In this document: positions 25,886 through 34,376 of the stretch, piece by piece | How the letters are laid out: every line of letters starts with the position of its first letter | How positions within the stretch are numbered: position 1 is the first letter of the stretch | From: Candidatus Thorarchaeota archaeon | GTDB lineage: Archaea > Asgardarchaeota > Thorarchaeia > Thorarchaeales > Thorarchaeaceae | Length of the DNA: 62,417 nt | Assembly (NCBI GenBank): GCA_016840855.1 | Contig: JAEORO010000132.1 | Coordinates: forward strand, 1 to 62,417 | Direction: 5' to 3' | Made by a program: the position numbers and the translations under genes | The notes under the pieces: generated by a model | The model's database searches: none | Seen by the model: only the letters and a program-made list of their open reading frames with translations | Told to the model about the DNA's origin: nothing

Positions 25886-26449
25886 TTGGCAGAAAACTCC
25901 TCAATAGCAGAAGCCAGACTTGTAGGCGACAGAGGAATCATTTGGAATCCGAATCATGGCATGCGGCTTTATGAGGATGGTTACTTTGGTCAACCAGTAG
26001 GAATTAGAAAGCCTAAGTCCTCAGTTTTCGACAAACCGCTCGAATTATCATTGATAGAATGTGTATATCTCACAGAGCAAAAACGATTGAAAGTTAGACG
26101 TCATGATGATGATAGGGTTCTCAGTGTTGAAGACCTCCTTCGGCTAGGTTCTGAATGGTCCGAAGATTTCAGAGACCGCTTCATTGTATATTCACAGTTA
26201 CGTGAACGTGGATATGTTGTACGCCCTGGATTGAAGTTTGGGACTGATTTTGCAGTCTATGAATATGGTCCCGGAAAAGATCATGCACCTTTTCTTGTCC
26301 ATGTGATTCCTCAAAGAAAAGGTGTTGTTCCACTTGATATTGTTCGCGCTGGGCGTTTGGCTACGAGTGTACGGAAGAAATTCATAATTGCTACTGTGAA
26401 AGAAACCAGTGATGTGGCATACTACTCCTTTGTGTGGCATAGACCTTAG
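25886..26449 (+). CDS. endA: tRNA-intron splicing endonuclease EndA
   Basis: A 187-residue homotetramer-type EndA that cuts bulge-helix-bulge introns from tRNA and rRNA precursors. The catalytic C-terminal domain is clear: VVRPGLKFGTDFAVYEYG (Tyr125), DHAPFLVHV (His133) and ATSVRKKFIIA (Lys164). The N-terminal domain has GIIWNPNHGMRLYEDGYFG. The length is that of the alpha-4 class. A TTG at 25886 is the best start available. It lies 18 bases after the DUF47 gene and is probably cotranscribed. Confidence 0.94.
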   Translation: MAENSSIAEARLVGDRGIIWNPNHGMRLYEDGYFGQPVGIRKPKSSVFDKPLELSLIECVYLTEQKRLKVRRHDDDRVLSVEDLLRLGSEWSEDFRDRFIVYSQLRERGYVVRPGLKFGTDFAVYEYGPGKDHAPFLVHVIPQRKGVVPLDIVRAGRLATSVRKKFIIATVKETSDVAYYSFVWHRP

Positions 26450-26526
26450 ACTATACTCAATCAGCAAAACAGTTAAGTTTGCAATTACGTTGTTTCGTAC
26501 AATATCTGGCCCCAGAGGTTATCTTG

Positions 26527-26844
26527 ATGGCTGATAAAGCTGAAAATGCAAAAGCTTTTGGTGTGCTGTTGGCTCAAGCTTGGGAGAACACTCCCTCGTT
26601 TATCTGCAGCAACGAAGACTACATCTATTGTCTTTTCCCTTCAGACGAAACAAAGACAAAATGGATAGAAGCATCGCTTACTTTTCCCGATGGTTCTTTC
26701 GATAAGAAGGACATTGACTCTGACAAGGCAATAGCTCTTCTAATTGAAGAGTTGAAAGTGCTACCGACTTATGGTGCAAACACAATAGTCACAACAAAAG
26801 CCCAGCTAGATGAAGTGAGTAGTCGACTGGGTACGCTATCATGA
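26527..26844 (+). CDS. Uncharacterised 105-residue protein
   Basis: No family recognised. The protein is a small soluble alpha/beta type: FGVLLAQAWENTPSFICSNE, YIYCLFPSDETKTKWIEASL, and a final helix TKAQLDEVSSRLGTLS. There are two Cys but no metal motif. The ATG at 26527 follows AGAGGTTATC; an earlier in-frame start at 26479 lacks a ribosome site. TTAAGTTT near 26473 may be the TATA element. It is followed by an inverted repeat and the zinc-ribbon gene. Confidence 0.68.
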   Translation: MADKAENAKAFGVLLAQAWENTPSFICSNEDYIYCLFPSDETKTKWIEASLTFPDGSFDKKDIDSDKAIALLIEELKVLPTYGANTIVTTKAQLDEVSSRLGTLS

Positions 26845-26862
26845 AATAGATCGTAATCAAAG

Positions 26863-26876
26863 CGGACATTTGTCCG
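26863..26876 (+). promoter_or_regulatory. Inverted repeat CGGACA-TT-TGTCCG at a promoter
   Basis: A perfect 6-base inverted repeat with a 2-base spacer lies directly against the A/T-rich ATTAATAAC (26877 on) that probably is the TATA element of the gene at 26909. The position is where BRE/TFB contact occurs, so a protein bound here would likely block initiation. No regulator is identified. Confidence 0.4.
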
Positions 26877-26908
26877 ATTAATAACTTCATCATGGATGAT
26901 GCTAAGCC

Positions 26909-27709
26909 ATGTCTGACCCGCTTGTAACTTGCCCCTCCTGTGGTTTGGATGTCCCTGAAGGGCGATACTGTAAGATTTGTGGAAAACCACTTGTTGCAGA
27001 ATATTCTACAAATCCCCCAGAAAAAGAACCACTGTCTGAGGACAAGATAGATCTCGTTGCTCCTTCTTTAAAAGCTGAAAGACTAGTTCTACCTCATTTC
27101 GATATTTCAATTGAAGACATGGAAAAAGAGGCTGCTATCATACTTCTATCTAGATCGGAGCTTGATGTTGTAGATTTGGAACTTGATAGCATAATCGAAC
27201 GGACCAAAGCAACTAGGCAGGCTCTGCAGCTTCAAAAAGCAAACAAACAGGTGCTAACTATCAGGGCTGAGGAGCTGCGTGAAGAATTCGAGAAGACTAA
27301 AAACCGTCGAAGAGAATTGGCAGCTGTTTCAGGACCAATAATCCTAGAAAGGTTACTGGATGCTTTAGACAAGGATGAACAGCGGCTAGAAAAACTCGAA
27401 GAAATCTCAGGAACCGTTGACAAGAGTGTCTACAAAGAGCAACGAACTGAGATACTCAGCTCAATCAAAGAAATTCGTGAGAATCTAAAAGTAGCCATCA
27501 AGACCGTTAAAAAGTGGGTTAAGGGGATTAAAAAGACACTGAAGAACCTTGACAAGGAAATGAGCAGGATTGAAGCCAAATTCAAGATTGGCGACATATC
27601 GCGAGATTCCTATGAGTCCACAAAAGTAAAACTTGAACGAAACACCAAGATTGTGGAAGGTGGCCAGGAGAGATTGATATCACTACTCAGAACTGCTGAG
27701 AAGAGATGA
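26909..27709 (+). CDS. Zinc-ribbon and long coiled-coil protein
   Basis: A 266-residue protein. Residues 8-25 form a zinc ribbon (CPSCGLDVPEGRYCKICGKP). After a Pro/Glu linker, residues 70-260 are a nearly continuous charged helix with heptads (REEFEKTKNRRRELAAVSG; VDKSVYKEQRTEILSSIKEI; IKKTLKNLDKEMSRIEAKFK). No membrane segment or ATPase motif. The architecture suggests a scaffold or adaptor. I considered a CdvA-like cell-division role, but no PRC-barrel domain is present. It is followed after 28 bases by the Cys-rich gene. Confidence 0.78.
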   Translation: MSDPLVTCPSCGLDVPEGRYCKICGKPLVAEYSTNPPEKEPLSEDKIDLVAPSLKAERLVLPHFDISIEDMEKEAAIILLSRSELDVVDLELDSIIERTKATRQALQLQKANKQVLTIRAEELREEFEKTKNRRRELAAVSGPIILERLLDALDKDEQRLEKLEEISGTVDKSVYKEQRTEILSSIKEIRENLKVAIKTVKKWVKGIKKTLKNLDKEMSRIEAKFKIGDISRDSYESTKVKLERNTKIVEGGQERLISLLRTAEKR

Positions 27710-27737
27710 ACATGAACAAACTTTGGAGCGGTCAGTA

Positions 27738-28037
27738 ATGGTCAGCAACAATGTCGAATGTACAGCTCTATGTGAGAAATTCATGTGCGGCAAGAAGCCG
27801 CCTGCACTAAAAATCAGAAAACAAGGAAAGAAGGACTTAGTCTGGTGCACATGGATCGATGAAGAATGCGATCAGGGCTGGTGTGTTCATTCTAAGTGTG
27901 CAATTCGTAAATTGTCACAGGACGGGAAGTGCCTCCATACTACTATACCTGTATCAACTGATGTTCGAACCAGGCTTGATGATCCATACCCCGATTCTAT
28001 GCCAAGGGACATCGCAAAGAAGTTCAAACTACGATAG
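27738..28037 (+). CDS. Cysteine-rich small protein, probable metal binder
   Basis: About 99 residues with nine Cys in the first 65: CTALCEKFMC, then WCTWIDEECDQGWCVHSKC, then GKCLH. The pairs suggest one or two zinc or iron-sulfur sites. The C-terminal 35 residues are basic and end in FKLR. The ATG at 27738 follows GGAGCGGTC; an in-frame TTG at 27723 is possible. Cotranscription with the preceding zinc-ribbon gene is likely. I do not recognise the family. Confidence 0.72.
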   Translation: MVSNNVECTALCEKFMCGKKPPALKIRKQGKKDLVWCTWIDEECDQGWCVHSKCAIRKLSQDGKCLHTTIPVSTDVRTRLDDPYPDSMPRDIAKKFKLR

Positions 28038-28117
28038 AAAATCGTCTTACAGTTGGTCTTCATTGCACAATGTCTATAAGTAACACATCGGGTGCTGTTC
28101 GATGAAGGTGAACTAAA

Positions 28118-28255
28118 GTGTTCGAGGAACTCCGCCCAGAAATGCGGGCACTGATTTACTTCATGGTTGGAATATCCCTCCTTGGAATAGGTATCCTTCT
28201 TGGTCAGGCAGCTTTTGCTGTTGGCTTACTTCCTGGTCCATCGCCAGCTCCCTAA
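28118..28255 (+). CDS. 45-residue single-pass membrane protein
   Basis: Starts at GTG 28118 with AGGTG 8 bases upstream. The product is MFEELRPEMRALIYFMVGIS followed by LLGIGILLGQAAFAVGLLPG and PSPAP. It has one strongly hydrophobic helix (about residues 12-38) with an acidic N-terminus and Pro-rich tail. No family is recognised. It ends 11 bases before the PurM-like gene, which has no separate promoter in view, so the two may be cotranscribed. Confidence 0.6.
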   Translation: MFEELRPEMRALIYFMVGISLLGIGILLGQAAFAVGLLPGPSPAP

Positions 28256-28265
28256 CATAGAGTGA

Positions 28266-29264
28266 TTGGACTTGAGTCGTCTCGAAGAAATCTTGAAGCT
28301 CCTCCTGAGCTTTGATGGTATCTCACGAAAATTCGTGCTTCCTTCTATTATTGATAGGCTTCGGCTGGAATCTTATAATGGTAATACACCGCATAGCCTA
28401 GGAGAAGACTCTGCGGCGATAGGGACGGATTCTGACGATTTTGTGCTCCTTACTACAGATGCGATTGTTGAAGATCTGTGTTTCAATCACCCTTATGCGG
28501 CAGGATTTAATGCTGTACTTGCAAATATGATGGACATCTATGCTGCAGGTGGAACACCAACCTCATTTGCAGTTGCTCTATCATATTCTGATCCTAAAAT
28601 TGGAAATGCATTACTTGATGGTTTAATCAGCGGGTCTCAAATATTTCGTGTTCCTATTGTTAGAGGTCACACAAACCCACGGTCGAGCTCTACGTATGTT
28701 GTTGGATCTGCAACGGGCACGGTGGCAAAAACAAACCTTCTCACAGCAGGAGGCACCGAATCTGGTGACATCTTGATTCTGCTGTTTGATGAAGTCGGAC
28801 AAAGAGGCGAGAGCTATACACTGGGGTGGGACTCAGTAACAGGTCGCACGTCTGATGATGTTGTACTTAGACTCTCTGTGATGAATGAACTTGCCAATGA
28901 GCGAATTTTGACAGCTGCAAAGGATGTGTCCGTCGCTGGAATAATTGGTACAGCTGGAATGATGTTGGAATATTCAGGGTGCGGAGGTACTGTAAGCTTG
29001 GACTCTCTCGATTCTACGTGTCCGTCTGAAATTCCTCTCGAAGACTGGATTCGGATGTTCATCTCGCTGGGTTTTCTTGTATCGACATCTGAAGAGAATC
29101 TGCCAGAAGTGAAGCGAATTGCGAAAGCACATGGACTGAGAGCCACAGTCATTGGGCGAGCTGATGAGTCCAAGGCTGTCAAACTAGTACTTAATGATGA
29201 AGAATGTGTATTCTTTGATTTTTCAAATGGAGGTATTCTTACCCCGAAGAATTTGAATACATGA
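28266..29264 (+). CDS. PurM/AIR-synthase-like ATP-binding protein (methanogenesis marker 2-like)
   Basis: A 332-residue protein of the PurM superfamily. The N-terminal domain has the ATP-site pattern GEDSAAIGTDSDDFVLLTTD and LANMMDIYAAGGTPTSFAVAL; the C-terminal domain has VSVAGIIGTAGMMLEYSGCG. The superfamily includes AIR synthase, ThiL, HypE and SelD. It is not SelD: the N-terminal Cys/Sec-containing loop is absent. It best resembles the stand-alone archaeal AIR-synthase-related proteins such as methanogenesis marker 2. Substrate is unknown. The start is TTG 28266. Confidence 0.82.
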   Translation: MDLSRLEEILKLLLSFDGISRKFVLPSIIDRLRLESYNGNTPHSLGEDSAAIGTDSDDFVLLTTDAIVEDLCFNHPYAAGFNAVLANMMDIYAAGGTPTSFAVALSYSDPKIGNALLDGLISGSQIFRVPIVRGHTNPRSSSTYVVGSATGTVAKTNLLTAGGTESGDILILLFDEVGQRGESYTLGWDSVTGRTSDDVVLRLSVMNELANERILTAAKDVSVAGIIGTAGMMLEYSGCGGTVSLDSLDSTCPSEIPLEDWIRMFISLGFLVSTSEENLPEVKRIAKAHGLRATVIGRADESKAVKLVLNDEECVFFDFSNGGILTPKNLNT

Positions 29265-29313
29265 TGTCAATGCGCTATAGTTATAATAGAGAATAACAGG
29301 TAATGCACTCGAA

Positions 29314-29538
29314 GTGTCCCAAGTGTCAGAAGATAAGATTTGCAGCATTGTTGGTTGTAGGAAGCCTTCAAAGAGATCTATGAAGAGAGATAGGATTGCT
29401 GAGAGTGTAGCAAAATCCAATCTCAAGGTTAAAGACGCACAATCAAGGACAATCTACTTATGCGCTGATCACTGGAAAGCAGTGAAGAAGGTTTTCAAGA
29501 AAGAAACAAAACCAGAACGACTTCGTTGGGGTCATTAG
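29314..29538 (+). CDS. Small basic protein with possible zinc site
   Basis: A 74-residue protein with CSIVGCRKPSKRSMKRDR near the N-terminus and YLCADHWKAVKKVFKK near the C-terminus. The Cys-x4-Cys and Cys-x2-His pairs could form one zinc site. The rest is strongly basic, consistent with nucleic acid binding. GTG at 29314 or 29323 could be the start; TTATAATAG (29281-29289) upstream suggests a very short leader. Family unknown. Confidence 0.65.
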   Translation: MSQVSEDKICSIVGCRKPSKRSMKRDRIAESVAKSNLKVKDAQSRTIYLCADHWKAVKKVFKKETKPERLRWGH

Positions 29539-29596
29539 AACTCGCAAATCTGATCGCAAATTTGCTCCTGAGACCTTGCAGATGGAGTGGTTTCAA

Positions 29597-29956
29597 ATGG
29601 GTGCAAAAGAGAAGCGTAACCTTACTCTGGTGCCAGACTACAAACTATGGTTTGAACGTGATGGGGAGTATATCTTTGGCCCAGGAGCGTATGCCATCCT
29701 CAAATCAGTACATGAAGAGGGAACTATAACTGAAGGCGCTAAAAAACTAGGCATGTCTTACCGCTATGCTTGGGGAGTCATCAAAAAGATAGAGCGGAAG
29801 CTAAGCATCACCTTGGTTGAGACCTTTAAAGGTGGAACGGAAGGTGGGGGTGGTGCAAGAGTGACTGAGAGTGGACTGAAACTCATGGAGCTGTATTATA
29901 GCATCAACAATGCGTTCAACGATGTGCTTGAGTCATCCGATAAACTGACTCTATGA
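29597..29956 (+). CDS. ModE-like winged-helix regulator, DNA-binding domain only
   Basis: About 119 residues. The LysR/ModE type winged helix is clear: ILKSVHEEGTITEGAKKLGM, SYRYAWGVIKKIERKLSITL, then the wing VETFKGGTEGGGGARVTESG. ModE senses molybdate or tungstate in bacteria through a separate C-terminal domain that is missing here, as in many archaeal proteins. The ATG at 29597 follows GGAGTGG. Control of the tungsten/molybdenum-related genes in this window is possible but unproven. Its end overlaps the convergent polyferredoxin gene by six bases. Confidence 0.85.
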   Translation: MGAKEKRNLTLVPDYKLWFERDGEYIFGPGAYAILKSVHEEGTITEGAKKLGMSYRYAWGVIKKIERKLSITLVETFKGGTEGGGGARVTESGLKLMELYYSINNAFNDVLESSDKLTL

Positions 29957-31024
29957 GAACTTCAAGATGATTGCGTTATTCGGGCAGTGGCTCTTACATT
30001 CCAAGCACATTATGCAATCTGGACTGTACATGTGTTTGTATGGGTATTTTCTGATTCGTATGTTCATTGGGCATACGACCTCGCACACATTACAGGTATC
30101 TGGTGTGCATCGTGCAGGATTTCTACCAATCCCAATCAGCGCATCACGTGAAAAGATGCTATAGAACCAGCCCGCAGGACAAAGCCACCTGCAGAACCAT
30201 CGAGGAACCCAAAAGGAAACAAGAAAAACGAAGATGACAAACACCATCTGCAGCAGCGCCCAAATCGACCATAGGTTGGGGTCAGTGAAATACCATAGGG
30301 TTTCCAGACTAGTTGGCCATCTTTGACCCGGTAAAAGGACAAACAGAATGTATGCAGGATTCAATGGAGCGAAGGCATCATTGACAAAGTCACCTAATGC
30401 ATTCTCAAGAGCTCCGGCTGTTCCTGTAAGTCTAGCAAATCCTACCCAGACAGCAAGGAAAGCGACAATCACAAAGATGTATGCTTTCACTTTTCTAAGC
30501 TCTTGCTCAGTTCCCTGAGTTGGGCGTATCTTAGTTCTTTTTGGTAGAGTTATGAAGTCCTGAATAGTGCCAATTGGACAAATCCAGCCGCAGGGCGCTC
30601 TACCAACAATGACGACTATGATCAACATCGCCCCTATTGTAAAGAATGGGAAGAAGCCTGTTGCGAACTCGCGTATCATTGTATCAAATGAACCAGCAAT
30701 GACACCAAAGGGAGCTTCTAACGGTGCCAAAATGGGCAATGTAGGTAAATTCTGCCAAATGGATAACCAAAACGCTTGAACATTGGGCATATGAAACCAT
30801 GCTAGAAGAATGTACCCATTAATTCCGATGAAGGCGAGAATCTGAAAGATACGTCGAAGCATCCTGATGTTTAAGATGAATCCAAGAGGATTTGACCTGA
30901 GGCTGATCTTTCTTGCCTCTTTCGTTTCCACGGTTTCTGGAACATCCTCAGGCATCCCTTCCTCTGGTTCGGACTCTTCGTCATCTGTACCAGTTTCGTC
31001 GACTCTATCGACATCCTCTGCCAT
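29951..31024 (-). CDS. NapH/MauN-like membrane polyferredoxin
   Basis: A 357-residue protein. An acidic N-terminal segment of about 35 residues precedes at least five membrane helices. Two cytoplasmic-side CxxxCP motifs follow helices (APCGWICPIG and RWFCRWLCPAG), and the C-terminus has two 4Fe-4S motifs (CNVCEVVCP; CIMCLECKSHCP). This layout matches NapH/RdxA/MauN-type electron carriers. No partner reductase or FMN-binding protein is adjacent. It is monocistronic, convergent with the ModE-like gene. Confidence 0.88.
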   Translation of the reverse strand: MAEDVDRVDETGTDDEESEPEEGMPEDVPETVETKEARKISLRSNPLGFILNIRMLRRIFQILAFIGINGYILLAWFHMPNVQAFWLSIWQNLPTLPILAPLEAPFGVIAGSFDTMIREFATGFFPFFTIGAMLIIVVIVGRAPCGWICPIGTIQDFITLPKRTKIRPTQGTEQELRKVKAYIFVIVAFLAVWVGFARLTGTAGALENALGDFVNDAFAPLNPAYILFVLLPGQRWPTSLETLWYFTDPNLWSIWALLQMVFVIFVFLVSFWVPRWFCRWLCPAGWFYSIFSRDALIGIGRNPARCTPDTCNVCEVVCPMNIRIRKYPYKHMYSPDCIMCLECKSHCPNNAIILKFS

Positions 31025-31113
31025 TGCTTTCAGTCCTCACCTGAGGGTGCTAGCGGCGTGAACCTGAGCCTAGATTAAAAACGTTGCGCTCAATTTACTG
31101 GATGCCCATCATC

Positions 31114-31539
31114 TCAAATTGGGACTTCTAAGAATATGATATGGATGGTATCACCAATTAATGTGAACTCTGCAGAATAGAGCACTCTTGTAGTGTGTGA
31201 TAATATTGTATCATCGATTATAATTTCATGGTTGTATGATGCTGGCCAAGTACTTGGCGATGTTCTACCATTGTCAAATAGGACCGTTAGCGTGTTCCCA
31301 CTGGCAGTCACCGAGATGCCGGGATTTACCCAAAAAGTGAATGCGGTCGTATTTAGAGCACCCGTGTCAACATCTCTTGTAGCGTTGTGAATCTTTTCTG
31401 CTACTGAAACTGCATCCTGCAGTTCTGATGTTGTGTTAATTGTATCAATCGCATACATCAACACTGGTACGCCTATAATTACCACTGTTGAGAGACCTAT
31501 TGCAATTAACATCATTTTCTCAAGAGACCGTGACACCAT
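31114..31539 (-). CDS. Small exported or anchored protein, pilin-like
   Basis: A 141-residue protein with a short basic N-terminus (MVSRSLEKM) and one hydrophobic helix (about residues 10-30: LIAIGLSTVVIIGVPVLMYA). The remaining 110 residues are beta-rich and lie outside by the positive-inside rule. The layout resembles archaeal type IV pilins or FlaF/FlaG-like proteins, but no clear class III signal cleavage motif is seen. No pilus gene is nearby. It diverges from selB. Confidence 0.65.
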   Translation of the reverse strand: MVSRSLEKMMLIAIGLSTVVIIGVPVLMYAIDTINTTSELQDAVSVAEKIHNATRDVDTGALNTTAFTFWVNPGISVTASGNTLTVLFDNGRTSPSTWPASYNHEIIIDDTILSHTTRVLYSAEFTLIGDTIHIIFLEVPI

Positions 31540-31641
31540 ATCTTTTCTTCAGGTAATGGTCCCAATAAACTACTCTGTATCCCCTCTCGTTTGTGACTAA
31601 GGTTTTATGTTCTAATGTCCATCTTGGCTTGAGGCAAGCAA

Positions 31642-33036
31642 ATGGACAATCTTGTCCCGGTACATGTGGGTCTCATGGGTCATATAGACCATGGAAAGAC
31701 AGCCCTTGCACAAGCACTCAGCGAGAGAGTTTCCACCGCTGGTTTGGATAAGCATCCACAATCACAGAAACGTGGCATTACCATAGATCTTGGGTTCACA
31801 ATGTTTGTTCTTGACAAATTTCTTGTAACACTCGTTGACGCTCCTGGACATGCTGACTTGATACGTAGTGTCGTAGCGGGTTCGAACATCATAGACTCAG
31901 CCATTCTGGTGGTGGCTGCGGATGAAGGTCCAATGATACAAACAGGAGAACATCTTGTTGTTCTTCAGTCAATGGATATAGAGAATATTCTTGTAGCAGT
32001 GACTAAAACTGATCTGGTGACTCCTGAGAGAATCGCTAAAATAGAAGAGAAAATGAGATCCATTCTCGCAGAAACTCCTTTTTCAAATGCAGAGTTTGTC
32101 AGAGTTTCAGCATTGAGAAATGAAGGTCTCGATGAACTTCGAGTAGCGCTTTTACGATGCTTAGTACCTCGGACTAGAGATTCAGAAAGTCCTTTGTCCA
32201 TTCCAATCGACCATGCGTTTCCTGTTAAGGGACACGGTACTGTGGTGACAGGTACTATTCAAAGAGGAAAACTCAAACTCGGTGATGTGGTAGAAATTGC
32301 TCCACTTGACAAAAAAAGCAGAGTTCGCTCAATTCAAACATTTGGCGAGAGTCGTGATGTCGTTAGTGCAGGTGATAGAGTAGGTGTTAACGTTCCAGAG
32401 GTCAACGATACCGAAATCACAAGGGGTGATTATCTCTGTGCCCCTGGAAGTATGCATTACACAACAGGATTCATTGCACATTTAGAAATCAATCCACTCT
32501 ATCGTGGCCGAATCACTAAAAGGATGACTGCCAGTATCTCAGCTGGAATGCCTGTGGTAACAGGGCAGATAGTACCTGTACAAGAAACGAATGGCATCAT
32601 GGTAGTTCAAGATGTGGTGAATACCAAGGAGTTCAGTGCAGCTCTTCTGCTTCAGAAACCAATTGCACTAACAGAAGGAACCAAGGTTTTACTCCTTCGT
32701 ACCGATTTACCGCCTACACAAATGAGAATCATTGGATCTGGCGACGTTGTTAACATTCCTGACAAGATAACTCTCTCCAGACCTCGATTAAGAATAGGTA
32801 AAGTCCAGAGAGTCAGGGACAAAGACGTCCTAGTTGAAGGACTGGCGTCCAATAAGGAAGTAGCTGAGCGATTAGTCGGAAGCAATGTATCCTCCGCTAG
32901 TAGTGTAGTTGGTGTTATTAGGCAGCCTTTTGGTACACGCGGTGTTGTTTCAGTAGAATTCAAAGGATCAGTGAAAGAGTTTGAAACAGTGACCTATCGA
33001 CGTTTGATAGAGGAGGAGTATAGATTTGGACAATGA
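31642..33036 (+). CDS. selB: Selenocysteine-specific elongation factor SelB (EFsec)
   Basis: A 464-residue GTPase. G motifs: GHIDHGKT (13-20), DAPGH (66-70) and TKTD (121-124). Domains 2 and 3 follow (FPVKGHGTVVTGTIQRGKLK; ITRGDYLCAPGS), then a short domain 4 (RPRLRIGKVQRVRDKDVLVE). The size, GHIDHGKT loop and short C-terminal domain fit archaeal/eukaryotic SelB, not the bacterial form with winged helices. SelB carries Sec-tRNA to recoded UGA. It begins the Sec operon; TTTTATG near 31602 may be the TATA element. Its stop overlaps SepSecS. Confidence 0.93.
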   Translation: MDNLVPVHVGLMGHIDHGKTALAQALSERVSTAGLDKHPQSQKRGITIDLGFTMFVLDKFLVTLVDAPGHADLIRSVVAGSNIIDSAILVVAADEGPMIQTGEHLVVLQSMDIENILVAVTKTDLVTPERIAKIEEKMRSILAETPFSNAEFVRVSALRNEGLDELRVALLRCLVPRTRDSESPLSIPIDHAFPVKGHGTVVTGTIQRGKLKLGDVVEIAPLDKKSRVRSIQTFGESRDVVSAGDRVGVNVPEVNDTEITRGDYLCAPGSMHYTTGFIAHLEINPLYRGRITKRMTASISAGMPVVTGQIVPVQETNGIMVVQDVVNTKEFSAALLLQKPIALTEGTKVLLLRTDLPPTQMRIIGSGDVVNIPDKITLSRPRLRIGKVQRVRDKDVLVEGLASNKEVAERLVGSNVSSASSVVGVIRQPFGTRGVVSVEFKGSVKEFETVTYRRLIEEEYRFGQ

Positions 33037-34345
33037 TGAGATTGATCGCATCCTTGAGAAGAACATCCCAAAGAGTATGCGTCAACGTGGAAGAACGACA
33101 GTTGACTCGCTAATGAGCCCGATCAGAGATGTTCTAAATAGACGAAGGTTTCCTGAAAAGGGACTTACAGATCTTCAACTCGAAATGATGTTTCAACTCC
33201 TCTCCTCTCTTGACACTGATAAAGACCCTGAAGCAGCAAGGGTTGGTGAACGAGAGGCTCGAATAGCATCACCTTTCATCGGTCGTTTATCAGCAGGTTT
33301 CAACCACGGTGTTGGGCGGAGTGGGAAGCTTGCTGCACCTCAACCGAAAGCTCCCGGGGCATCCTTGATGCAGCAAGTAGCAAACAGTGTTGCACTTGAT
33401 GCAATTCGTAAGCTCGGTCTTAGCAATATGAAGTCAGGAATTGTGACTCCATTATCAACTGGAATGAGTATTGCGCTCATTCTTAGTGCGTTACGAAGAG
33501 AACAGGGAATCAACCGAGTCCTTTTTCCTCGTGTAGACCACGCATCTCCTCATCGAGCTATTGCTTTTGCAGGACTTGAGAAGATTGTAATTCCTACATT
33601 GATTGAAGGAGATGCTGTTCGAGTTGATTTGGAACAACTGAAACAGCAAATAGAATCGACTGAATCAAGTGCTGTCCTTGCTACGACTACATTCTTTCCA
33701 CCACGAGAATCCGACCCAGTAAAGGACATTGCAAAGTCTTGTGCAAAGCACGACGTGCCTTTAATCATCAATAATGCATACGGTGTCCAATCTGATAGGA
33801 TTATGAGTGAGATTCGTTCTGCAGCAGACGCAGGATATGTGACCGCAGTTGTTCAAAGCAGCGACAAGAACTTTCTTGCACCTGTTGGTGCATCAATCAT
33901 TGTTTCACCTTCGGAGGACTTTGTTGAGCAAATCACAGAGACCTATGCAGGACGCGCATCTGCAGCACCGATAGTTCAAACACTGGCTGCTCTATTAGCG
34001 ATTGGATTGGAGAATTATAGGGCTCTCCAGCTGGAGCAGTCTGAGAACCTGAAAATCCTTAACGAGAGAATGAATGAAATCGCAGACAAAATCGGTCAAA
34101 GATTACTTTCAGTCTGGAATCCTGTGGCATGTGCGCTCACAATGGATGGTCTGGATGCAAATGAGGTTGGAGCAAAGCTCTATAACATGCGTGTAACAGG
34201 GCCTCGGGCAGTGGCTAAAGGTGAGTTTGGATCCTCATGTGATAACTACCCTCATAGCTATTTGGTGATGAATGCAGCAATCGGGGCATCCAAAAATGAC
34301 GTCGAAACAGCTACGATGAAACTAAATAAGGAAGTCCGTAGATAG
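33026..34345 (+). CDS. spcS: O-phosphoseryl-tRNA(Sec) selenium transferase (SepSecS)
   Basis: A 439-residue PLP enzyme that converts phosphoseryl-tRNA(Sec) to selenocysteinyl-tRNA(Sec). The PLP lysine is K281 in VVQSSDKNFLAPVG. Other family blocks are GFNHGVGRSGKLAAPQPKAP (about 91-110), TPLSTGMSIAL and TTTFFPPRESD. The start is TTG 33026, 11 bases inside selB, preceded by GAGGAGGAG. The overlap makes coupled translation with SelB likely. This enzyme occurs only in archaea and eukaryotes with the phosphoseryl route. Confidence 0.95.
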   Translation: MDNDEIDRILEKNIPKSMRQRGRTTVDSLMSPIRDVLNRRRFPEKGLTDLQLEMMFQLLSSLDTDKDPEAARVGEREARIASPFIGRLSAGFNHGVGRSGKLAAPQPKAPGASLMQQVANSVALDAIRKLGLSNMKSGIVTPLSTGMSIALILSALRREQGINRVLFPRVDHASPHRAIAFAGLEKIVIPTLIEGDAVRVDLEQLKQQIESTESSAVLATTTFFPPRESDPVKDIAKSCAKHDVPLIINNAYGVQSDRIMSEIRSAADAGYVTAVVQSSDKNFLAPVGASIIVSPSEDFVEQITETYAGRASAAPIVQTLAALLAIGLENYRALQLEQSENLKILNERMNEIADKIGQRLLSVWNPVACALTMDGLDANEVGAKLYNMRVTGPRAVAKGEFGSSCDNYPHSYLVMNAAIGASKNDVETATMKLNKEVRR

Positions 34346-34376
34346 ACTATGAAACCCTTGAGGGAGGAAAATAGGT

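Noticed and set aside
26909-27709. CdvA-like cell division protein
   Set aside because: The protein is coiled coil but lacks the N-terminal PRC-barrel domain and an ESCRT-III-binding motif, and no CdvB or CdvC gene is nearby.
28266-29264. SelD assignment for the PurM-like protein
   Set aside because: The PurM-like fold and the nearby Sec genes suggest SelD, but the Cys/Sec-bearing N-terminal loop that SelD needs is absent, so it is only a PurM-family relative.
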